A DNA stretch of 44,978 nt from a virus. The translations under genes were made by a program, and so were the position numbers. Each line of letters opens with the position of its first letter. Position 1 is the stretch's first letter. Below, in pieces: positions 38,847-44,978 of this stretch. The notes beneath the pieces were generated by a model. It ran no database searches. It saw nothing but the letters and a program-made list of their open reading frames with translations, and had not been told where the DNA came from. The DNA lies in the IMG/VR virus record IMGVR_UViG_3300033182_000753, positions 1 through 44,978 of that record; one strand, written 5' to 3'.

Positions 38847-39272
38847 TTAGAAATCATTAGGGTCCGAGTACGGCATGGTAGCCAGGAGACCATGATTATT
38901 CTTATGGCTAGGCGATCGCCAGCCTTTGGGCTTCACCAGATCGGGTAGCCCGAGGGGATTAGGTCGACTGTCTTTCTGACCGACCTCTTTGCGCATGTTC
39001 GCTTTGTAGACACGATCCCATGCTTTGTTAGCATCGACACCAAATGCGTCGAGTGTACCGATGGCGACGACACAGATGTCGATCAGACCATCAACGATTT
39101 CTTCAGCATCACGTGCATCAACAGCGAGCGATGTCTCGTTGGCTTCTTCATAAAGGAAACGCAGACGAAAGTCGAGAAACTGCTTGAGTTGGTGTTGGTT
39201 ATTCTTCACCCACTCGTGAACGCCATACTTCTCGTGCATCTTGTTGATATCTTTAACCCAATTCTTACTCAT
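38847..39272 (-). CDS. MazG-like nucleotide pyrophosphohydrolase (long)
   Basis: 141 residues from ATG 39272 (GGAGAATCATC upstream). FRLRFLYEEANETSLAVDARDAEEIVDGLIDICVVAIGTL has the EExxE and ExxD metal sites of all-alpha NTP-PPases. KANMRKEVGQKDSRPNPLGLPDLVKPKGW is a conserved tail of phosphoribosyl-ATP-pyrophosphatase-like members. Likely cleans or limits NTP/dNTP pools. Confidence 0.8.
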   Translation of the reverse strand: MSKNWVKDINKMHEKYGVHEWVKNNQHQLKQFLDFRLRFLYEEANETSLAVDARDAEEIVDGLIDICVVAIGTLDAFGVDANKAWDRVYKANMRKEVGQKDSRPNPLGLPDLVKPKGWRSPSHKNNHGLLATMPYSDPNDF

Positions 39273-39519
39273 GATGATTCTCCGTATTAACCGATTGAAC
39301 CGGTCTAAATTTTCGACCGGTTCGTCTTTCTCGTCTAGATGTATCCATCTTACCATTATATAGGGGAAATGTACATGGTGAATAGGTGCGCATATACACT
39401 TTCTCATATCCATAATACCACTGACCATCTTTGCAATGTGGAATGTGATAGTCTTTTGGACTTGGTTTTCTTTTCGGTTTTTTGCGAAAACCAAATTTCT
39501 CTGTCAAATTATCAAGCAA
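39265..39519 (-). CDS. Basic hypothetical protein with TTG start
   Basis: 84 residues if read from TTG 39519, overlapping the deformylase stop. HIPHCKDGQWYYGYEKVYMRTYSPCTFPLYNGKMD followed by an Arg-rich tail looks protein-like, and the frame ends in an overlap with the MazG-like start. The start codon is not supported by a good RBS. A weak promoter candidate (TTCAC-17 nt-TATAATGG, 39382-39355) lies inside it. Confidence 0.45.
   Translation of the reverse strand: MLDNLTEKFGFRKKPKRKPSPKDYHIPHCKDGQWYYGYEKVYMRTYSPCTFPLYNGKMDTSRRERRTGRKFRPVQSVNTENHHE
39355..39382 (-). promoter_or_regulatory. Weaker promoter candidate before the MazG-like gene
   Basis: TTCAC (39382-39378), 17-nt spacer, TATAAT (39360-39355) followed by GG. 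The -10 is consensus, the -35-like element differs by one base from TTTAC. It lies inside a short coding frame. Confidence 0.4.
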
Positions 39520-40030
39520 GTTGCATTCTCTTTAGTTTGCGTTCGATCAACTTTTGTTTTCTTTTTGCTTGATCTAAATGAATTTTCTTTGCTTTAGAAA
39601 GATAGTTGACTCCATCAAGATGATCGAGTTCATGTTGAAAAGCTCGCGCTGCTAAACCATTTAGAGTTTCGGTTCTCATACTACCATCGACTTCTTGAAA
39701 ACGGACACGAATCCATTGTGGCCGTCTAATTTTTACAAATAAGCCAGGAAATGTCAAACAACCTTCTTCTACGACCGCATACTTCTCACTATAATGTATA
39801 ATCCTTGGATTAAAACACACAATAGGATCAGGTTTAGTGTTTAATACAAATACACGATGCTCAAGACCAAGTTGATTAGCAGCAAGACCCGCAGCTCCGG
39901 CTTTCTGCATCATGTCAACCATTTTTTCAGTCAATTCTTTTGGATCTATAGAACCATCAAACTCAAACTGTTCTATTTTTTTGGTGAACGCTGGATGACT
40001 CGGCGGTACAATGTGTAGCTTATCCGACAT
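39512..40030 (-). CDS. def: Peptide deformylase
   Basis: Removes the N-formyl group from new proteins. 172 residues with all three metal motifs: GLAANQLG (about 48-55), EGCLTFPG (89-96) and QHELDHLDG (HExxH 133-137). The basic C-terminal helix (KAKKIHLDQAKRKQKLIERKLKRM) may bind the ribosome. Marine T4-like phages often carry def. Confidence 0.95.
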   Translation of the reverse strand: MSDKLHIVPPSHPAFTKKIEQFEFDGSIDPKELTEKMVDMMQKAGAAGLAANQLGLEHRVFVLNTKPDPIVCFNPRIIHYSEKYAVVEEGCLTFPGLFVKIRRPQWIRVRFQEVDGSMRTETLNGLAARAFQHELDHLDGVNYLSKAKKIHLDQAKRKQKLIERKLKRMQLA

Positions 40031-40232
40031 CTTCTAACTCTGGTGCCTCTTCAATTTTGAATTGACGATTATATCCGCCTTCTTCTTGTTTAGGCTGTTG
40101 ATCAATATAATATTGCGCAGCTTCTTCATCTAAGAATAGTCGAGGTACTGATCGAGTACGACTGAGTTTCATATCGAGTACTGGATCCCAATCCCCGTCT
40201 TCTGATACTTGTACTAAAACTTTGTATGCCAT
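40020..40232 (-). CDS. Small hypothetical protein
   Basis: 70 residues, with a short beta/alpha motif (YKVLVQVSEDGDWDP..RLFLDEEAAQYYIDQQP), overlapping the deformylase start by 11 nt. Sits directly after gp46. Unrecognised. Confidence 0.6.
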   Translation of the reverse strand: MAYKVLVQVSEDGDWDPVLDMKLSRTRSVPRLFLDEEAAQYYIDQQPKQEEGGYNRQFKIEEAPELEDVG

Positions 40233-40240
40233 ATTTCCTC

Positions 40241-41941
40241 CTACGCAGCGATCTGCGAGAAATTCTTGACCTTCTCAAACTTGATGTTACTGTGGAACTT
40301 ATCAAAGAGTTGGTCACCTTTGTGTGAGATGACAAAGACGTTCGTGTCTTGTGTCAGTTGTGTAATCAATTTCAAGAACTCATCGGTACCTGTTGTATCA
40401 AGGGAAGAATCAAACACTTCGTCCATGATCAAAAGGTTAGTCGTTACCGAGTTTCTTAGCTTGGCGACTGCGCGCCATGTGAAAAGGAGTGAAAGATCAA
40501 TGCGCATCTTTTCACCTTCGGAGAACGAGTCGTATGTAAACTCATCCCTGAACCTCGACTTGATCTTTTCGTTAAATTGTTCATCAAGTTCGAACTGTAC
40601 GAAGAACTCCATCGCAGCGAGGTATTTATTCATCAGCTTGTTGATGATAGGCACATATTGCTTGATGATTTTCGACTTAATACCACCATCTTTGAGAAGA
40701 GATGATGCAATCTCATATCTCTCTTTCTGAATTAATAATGTCTCGTGCTTTTCTTTGTTCTTACTAAGTGTGACATTTAATTCATCGAGGTTATCTGTCT
40801 CTTGCACTTGTGGTACTTCTTCGAGAGATTGATTAAGTTCTTTGATACCATTCTGTGTAGATGTCATCTCGCTGTTAAGATTCATCATAATCTGATTGAT
40901 GTCGTTGATAGTATCTTGTACGGCTGAGATCTCGTTCAGCCTGCGCTCGACCTCATCGAAGTGGTCGGTCATCTTATCGATACCGTCTTTGATCTCGAGT
41001 TGCTTCTCTTGCTGTTCACAGATATGATCTTCTTTGAACTCTTCATCGATAGATTGATGACATGTAGGACAATCGTCATGGTCTTTGAAGAACTCGATCT
41101 GTGATTGTATATTTTGTACTTTCGAAGAGAGTTGCATCTTCAGCTCGTTCAACTTACGCTGCTTACTTTTGATAGTGTCTCGGTCTTTGATACTCTCGTG
41201 AAGATGCTTGACGTGATTTGCTTTGCCTTCGTATTGCATTCGAAGATCGTCGAGTTTGGTCTCTAGCTCTTCGACTTTCTTTAACTTAGCATCACGATCT
41301 GACTTTTGCATTGACATAATTTCGTTAAGATGTTTCTTTGTTAATGAAATACGTTGCTCGAGCATGTCGATCTGATACTTGGCCTCTATCACATCATCTT
41401 TATTCTTGTTGATCTTTTCTTTGAGTAGGTTATTCATCTTCGTAAAGATTTCAATGTCGAGCAGATCTTCGATGACATCGCGACGTTCCCATACTTTCAT
41501 CTGCATGAACGGAATAAAGTTAGCAGAGCCAATCACTACGATTTGTGTGAATGATTTGTGATTGAGTTTAAGTACGTTCTTCTCGAGGTATTCTTGATAC
41601 TCTCGTACAGATGCATTCTGATCGACAAGCTTGCCATCACAGAAGATCTCAAACACATTTGGCTTGATACCACGACGAATCATGTATTCTTTGCCTTTGA
41701 CATTAAACTCGATCTCAACAACACAACGCTTGGATGTAATGCTGTTGACGAGTTGTGGCTTATTGATGTTGCGATATGGCTTGCCGTACAGACCAAACGA
41801 GATAGCATCGAGCATAGTAGATTTACCTGCTCCGTTCTCGCCTACGATTAGAGTAGATTGTGCCTTGTTCAGTTGGATCTCAGTCCACTGATTACCCGTC
41901 GACAAGAAGTTTTGCCAACGTACAGTTTTAAAATAAATCAT
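40241..41941 (-). CDS. 46: gp46 recombination nuclease subunit (Rad50-like)
   Basis: ATPase partner of gp47 that processes DNA ends for recombination-dependent replication and host DNA breakdown. 566 residues (T4: 560). Walker A GENGAGKST (34-42), two coiled-coil arms with the zinc hook CPTC (C291, C294), ABC signature-type SEGEKMRIDLSLL, and Walker B LLIMDEVFDSS with D-loop and switch His (VISHKGDQLF). Confidence 0.95.
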   Translation of the reverse strand: MIYFKTVRWQNFLSTGNQWTEIQLNKAQSTLIVGENGAGKSTMLDAISFGLYGKPYRNINKPQLVNSITSKRCVVEIEFNVKGKEYMIRRGIKPNVFEIFCDGKLVDQNASVREYQEYLEKNVLKLNHKSFTQIVVIGSANFIPFMQMKVWERRDVIEDLLDIEIFTKMNNLLKEKINKNKDDVIEAKYQIDMLEQRISLTKKHLNEIMSMQKSDRDAKLKKVEELETKLDDLRMQYEGKANHVKHLHESIKDRDTIKSKQRKLNELKMQLSSKVQNIQSQIEFFKDHDDCPTCHQSIDEEFKEDHICEQQEKQLEIKDGIDKMTDHFDEVERRLNEISAVQDTINDINQIMMNLNSEMTSTQNGIKELNQSLEEVPQVQETDNLDELNVTLSKNKEKHETLLIQKERYEIASSLLKDGGIKSKIIKQYVPIINKLMNKYLAAMEFFVQFELDEQFNEKIKSRFRDEFTYDSFSEGEKMRIDLSLLFTWRAVAKLRNSVTTNLLIMDEVFDSSLDTTGTDEFLKLITQLTQDTNVFVISHKGDQLFDKFHSNIKFEKVKNFSQIAA

Positions 41942-41995
41942 CCTATCACCAAAAAATGGAAGAAGTGTGCACCAGGTGTGAACTTCTGCAAATTT

Positions 41996-43045
41996 TTATT
42001 CATTACTCAACGCTTCATGGTATAGATCATAGAAGAGATCATTCATTGGTTTGTTGTCACTGAGCTGTAGATTATCTATGTACTTCCGAATGATGGTAAT
42101 TGTATCTTCGGCTTCGTCTACAATATTCTCATCATCTTCAAGGTCGAGGTTGAAGTTATCTTCGACCACTTGCATGTGTGCAGGATTGGCAGCGTTCAAC
42201 TTATCGATGTACAGATCAAACAAGTACGGGTTGTCTTTGTTCTTGACAACCACCTTTACATGTGTATCCTTCAACTTTTCAAAGTCTTGCTTCAATACCT
42301 CTTCACCTTGACTATCGTCATAGAAAACCTTATGGAACATTATAAACGGATTTTGAAAATAAGTTAACTCTTTTGTTTCGGTGTCGAGAATATGGAATCC
42401 ACGTGGATCATCATAGTCAGACCATGTCATCTCGTATGGTGCACCAAGATAATTGATATTGTCTTTCGTAGACTTGTGATGGAAGTGGCCAGAACAAACC
42501 ATGTCAAACTTCTGAAATGCTTTATGCGATAGACCATGATCAATCACTGCACCACGATACATCTCAAAGCCTTGGAACTCGAGATGGCCGAGACAGGTGT
42601 CTGACTTTGATTTCTCAATGGCATACATCGCGACATCATAGTTCTGACTATTAATCCATGGCATCATCAGAATAGATGTGTCATAGAAATCTACTTCAGT
42701 CGGTTCAGAATACACATGCAAATCAAACTCACCGAGTAAGAGATCAGGTGCATTGACTCTATTAGTATTCTTGAAATAAATGTCATGGTTGCCTACGATA
42801 CAATGTAGACTTAGCCCATCACGAGCGATAGGATCAAAAAAGTAATCGCGGCAACGAGACAGGGTGTCAAAATTAACATATTTACGCCTGTCGAAAATGT
42901 CGCCGAGCTCGACGATATCTCTGACGCCCATTTCTCTAAGAGTTGGGAAAAAGAACTCTGAGTAGAATTTTTTGTAGTATTCGTGGAATTGGATGCTGTC
43001 ATTACGTACTCCGAAATGTTGATCGGTAATCAATGCAATCTTCAT
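41996..43045 (-). CDS. 47: gp47 recombination nuclease subunit (Mre11-like)
   Basis: Metal-dependent nuclease partner of gp46. 349 residues. Phosphoesterase motifs in order: LITDQHFGV (D-x-H), VELGDIFDRR (GDxxD), CIVGNHDIYF (GNHD), and MVCSGHFHHKS (GHxH). The ATG overlaps the gp55 stop (ATGA). A short 54-nt gap separates it from gp46. Confidence 0.95.
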   Translation of the reverse strand: MKIALITDQHFGVRNDSIQFHEYYKKFYSEFFFPTLREMGVRDIVELGDIFDRRKYVNFDTLSRCRDYFFDPIARDGLSLHCIVGNHDIYFKNTNRVNAPDLLLGEFDLHVYSEPTEVDFYDTSILMMPWINSQNYDVAMYAIEKSKSDTCLGHLEFQGFEMYRGAVIDHGLSHKAFQKFDMVCSGHFHHKSTKDNINYLGAPYEMTWSDYDDPRGFHILDTETKELTYFQNPFIMFHKVFYDDSQGEEVLKQDFEKLKDTHVKVVVKNKDNPYLFDLYIDKLNAANPAHMQVVEDNFNLDLEDDENIVDEAEDTITIIRKYIDNLQLSDNKPMNDLFYDLYHEALSNE

Positions 43046-43557
43046 TCTGTAAATTTCTCCAAGCCTTTTGGCTCTGCTGCTTTTTTCTTCGTTTTGTTTT
43101 CAAATTTATCGATGATTGGCTTCATCTTCTCGTTGGCGATGTCATAGTTCTTATATGCATCTGAGCCTTCGGCATCGAGGAGTTCTGCATCGACTACTAG
43201 TTGTTCGAGCGACTTGTACTTGACGTATGTTTGCTTCTTCTCTTTTTCGATACGTCGAAGGAATGCATACCAAATAATTTGTGTAAAGTATGCGAATGGA
43301 TTCTTGGATTTTTCTGGATTAAAGCTGTGTACAGCTACTACACAATTTTCGAGGGCATCGCAGATCATCTCGTCTTTGTATGTGTATCCAGAGAAGTTAG
43401 CTTTTGTAGCCAACTTTGTGGCAATCATCATAAAGCATTTGCCGATATCTTCTGGTACTCGTGGTGCTGGTTGACCAGCCTTTTCTGCTTCAGCGCAATC
43501 GGTTTTAAATTGTTGTAGAAGAGCATAGAACTCTTTGTTGTTGATATAGTTTGCCAT
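43042..43557 (-). CDS. 55: gp55 late-transcription sigma factor
   Basis: Redirects host RNA polymerase to late promoters, together with gp33 and the gp45 clamp. 171 residues (T4: 185). NNKEFYALLQQFK, FSGYTYKDEMICDALENCVVAVHSFNPEKSKNPFAYFTQIIWYAFLRRIEKEKKQTYVKYK is the region-2 homology that recognises the late -10 box. Neighbouring gp47 as in T4. Confidence 0.93.
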   Translation of the reverse strand: MANYINNKEFYALLQQFKTDCAEAEKAGQPAPRVPEDIGKCFMMIATKLATKANFSGYTYKDEMICDALENCVVAVHSFNPEKSKNPFAYFTQIIWYAFLRRIEKEKKQTYVKYKSLEQLVVDAELLDAEGSDAYKNYDIANEKMKPIIDKFENKTKKKAAEPKGLEKFTE

Positions 43558-43934
43558 CAGTGTACCTCATGATCACCTTTCAATCTTTCCATCATCGCTA
43601 TGAGAATTTCATCTCTATCATAGTGTTTTTGACGTGGTTTATTTTGTTTGTTTGCATAACTCTGTTTACAGTCTAACAACTCATCTTCGTAAAACGAAAT
43701 AAGTGAATCAACTGGATCTTTAAATATATGCATGATACAGTCATTTGGTATTGTAACATCAAATGACCGAGTAAAGATACAATATTTGGTAAAGTACATG
43801 ACTGGAGTATTGGACACATCGCTAATATGATAGCGCATCAACATAGCATCGTCTAGCTCTATACTGTTCTCGTTTTTAATCGTCATCTTACCAAACACTT
43901 CTTCACCGTTTTTAAGTTTTACTACTACGTGCAT
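43557..43934 (-). CDS. Conserved protein between uvsW and gp55
   Basis: 125 residues. The first part (VVVKLKNGEEVFGKMTIKNENSIELDDAMLMRY) looks like an Sm-like small barrel; the rest is helical and ends with a charged tail. This position and type recur in marine T4-like phages, but I know no function. Confidence 0.65.
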   Translation of the reverse strand: MHVVVKLKNGEEVFGKMTIKNENSIELDDAMLMRYHISDVSNTPVMYFTKYCIFTRSFDVTIPNDCIMHIFKDPVDSLISFYEDELLDCKQSYANKQNKPRQKHYDRDEILIAMMERLKGDHEVH

Positions 43935-44978
43935 TAGTTTAGTCCTATGCTATATAGTTTGTAGTCGAACTTTTCTTCATCGTATATCTTTACTCTCTCC
44001 ATCAAATGCTTCAGTGTAAAGTTCGATGTTGATTTCCATGATAGATCATCAGCGATATCATATAGCATCGCCGAGTCCTTTGTATCTGACTTCCTCAATC
44101 CTCGTCCTATCGATTGTAAGTTACGTATCTTTGACTTCGATGGACTTGCAAAAATAATCGAGTGCAGATTCTTGATATTTACCCCTGTTGAAAACGTACC
44201 GTATGAGGCTACAATGATTGCACCGTTCTCATTCTCTACGATACCACGAATGTCATCACGTTCTTCGCCTTTAACACCACCATGTATGAAGAATACTTTA
44301 CGATCACCTGCCTCTTCTTTTATCATCTCTTCCAGTATTTTACCATGTTTCTCAACATATTGAAATAAGAGAAGTGTGTTACCTTCTAACGAGAGAGCAA
44401 GATTCTTGATAAACTTATTACGGCCTTCGTGTGATACGATGAAGTCCATCTCTGCTTGATAGTCCATCTTCGATACAATCTTGCGAATCTCATCATGGTA
44501 CTTAAGCGCCAATATCTTGATCTTAAAGTCTGCTAAAGTGCCACTGTCCATTAGCTCCTTCGTTGTGATAACTTTCTGTGCAGGTCCGAATAAACCTTCG
44601 AGCACAAGTTTATGTGTCTGTGTTCCGTCCAATGTACCAGTAAAACCAAAGCGATACTCTGTATCTTCCATTTTTTCTAAGATAGATGTCAGTGACTTGG
44701 CCTTGAAGAGGTGTGCTTCGTCACCTATGACTACATCAAACTTTTTAAACCAGTCTTTGCGCAACTTGTATATGGACTGCCATGTTGTAATGACGACTGG
44801 CTTGTCTGTGTTCTTGTCTTTACCACTAAATATCTTATGACAGTATTTCTCACTGTTGAATCCGTACTCTTGAAAATCTGAGTACATCTGATGTACCAGC
44901 GTAGTCGTAGGCACAATGATCAATGTCTGTCGTAGTAACTTACGCATCACCATATAAATGATGAAGGACTTACCAGAA
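43934..44978 (-). CDS. uvsW: UvsW helicase, 5' end cut by the window
   Basis: RNA-DNA and branched-DNA helicase that drives the switch from origin- to recombination-dependent replication. The frame stays open to the window edge; the last bases read SGKSFIIYMVMRK, so the Walker A lysine is present and the N-terminal part lies outside. VVIGDEAHLFKAK is the DEAH box, FGFTGTLDG motif III, SIIFASPSKSKIRNLQSIGRGLRKS motif VI. Typical superfamily 2 helicase; T4 protein is 587 residues. Confidence 0.93.
   Translation of the reverse strand, partial: SGKSFIIYMVMRKLLRQTLIIVPTTTLVHQMYSDFQEYGFNSEKYCHKIFSGKDKNTDKPVVITTWQSIYKLRKDWFKKFDVVIGDEAHLFKAKSLTSILEKMEDTEYRFGFTGTLDGTQTHKLVLEGLFGPAQKVITTKELMDSGTLADFKIKILALKYHDEIRKIVSKMDYQAEMDFIVSHEGRNKFIKNLALSLEGNTLLLFQYVEKHGKILEEMIKEEAGDRKVFFIHGGVKGEERDDIRGIVENENGAIIVASYGTFSTGVNIKNLHSIIFASPSKSKIRNLQSIGRGLRKSDTKDSAMLYDIADDLSWKSTSNFTLKHLMERVKIYDEEKFDYKLYSIGLN

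Noticed and set aside
1-44978. CRISPR arrays, IS elements, integrase or attachment sites, ordinary tRNAs
   Set aside because: No regularly spaced repeats, transposase or integrase motifs, or T-loop sequences other than the tmRNA were seen; consistent with a lytic phage core region.

Overview
The window is a contiguous piece of the genome of a T4-superfamily (Tevenvirinae-like, marine 'cyanophage/pelagiphage-type') lytic myovirus. The diagnosis rests on the replication, recombination and transcription core: gp41 helicase, UvsX, gp43 DNA polymerase, gp45 clamp, gp44/gp62 clamp loader, RegA, gp46/gp47 nuclease, gp55 late sigma factor and UvsW. These have T4-like motifs and a gene order typical of marine T4-like phages. 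Nearly everything is on the minus strand, tightly packed with ATGA/TAATG overlaps. Only the T4-type lysozyme and one small secreted protein are on the plus strand. No photosynthesis genes are present. A circularly permuted tmRNA with an 'AND...ALAA' tag and an IscU gene point to a proteobacterial, probably alphaproteobacterial, heterotrophic host (inference).

Layout (minus strand reads from high to low coordinates). 39.3-45 kb: uvsW (cut by the window edge), gp55, gp47, gp46, peptide deformylase. 27-38.7 kb: an early-type accessory cluster of small proteins, a HExxH peptidase, a GIY-YIG nuclease, an Nmad1/DUF1599-like protein, a gp42-like dCMP hydroxymethylase, a metallophosphoesterase, two tandem proteins resembling the HhH 'amino-acid:DNA transferase' superfamily, a PLP-dependent enzyme, nested nuclease genes, an SGNH-like protein and a glycosyltransferase. 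24.3-27.1 kb: gp45, gp44 (with an in-frame TGA), two small proteins, gp62, RegA. 16.2-24.3 kb: HExxH peptidase, MazG-like, Sm-like, HAD, a GT8-like protein, the permuted tmRNA, a SleB hydrolase, a metzincin lipoprotein, small membrane proteins and a 2OG-Fe(II) oxygenase. 13.3-16.1 kb: a run of small hypothetical genes plus a second 2OG oxygenase. 11.5-13.3 kb: lysozyme, Hsp20 and small exported proteins around a bidirectional terminator. 2.7-11.5 kb: gp43, an exported protein, IscU, a coiled-coil membrane protein, a GDPD-like enzyme, a HAD-nucleotidyltransferase fusion and three glycosyltransferase-like proteins. 0-2.7 kb: uvsX and gp41.

Regulation: eight minus-strand promoter candidates share a TGTAC/TTTAC -35-like element, a 17-18 nt spacer and a TAGAAT/TATAAT -10 followed by GG. 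Two of them sit in a duplicated 125-bp regulatory block. The most novel content is: (i) the phage-encoded permuted two-piece tmRNA; (ii) a predicted cytosine-hypermodification locus at about 30.8-36.9 kb; (iii) a secreted metzincin lipoprotein; (iv) a phage IscU; (v) a clamp-loader gene interrupted by TGA at a T9 tract. All family assignments were made by eye, without database searches.
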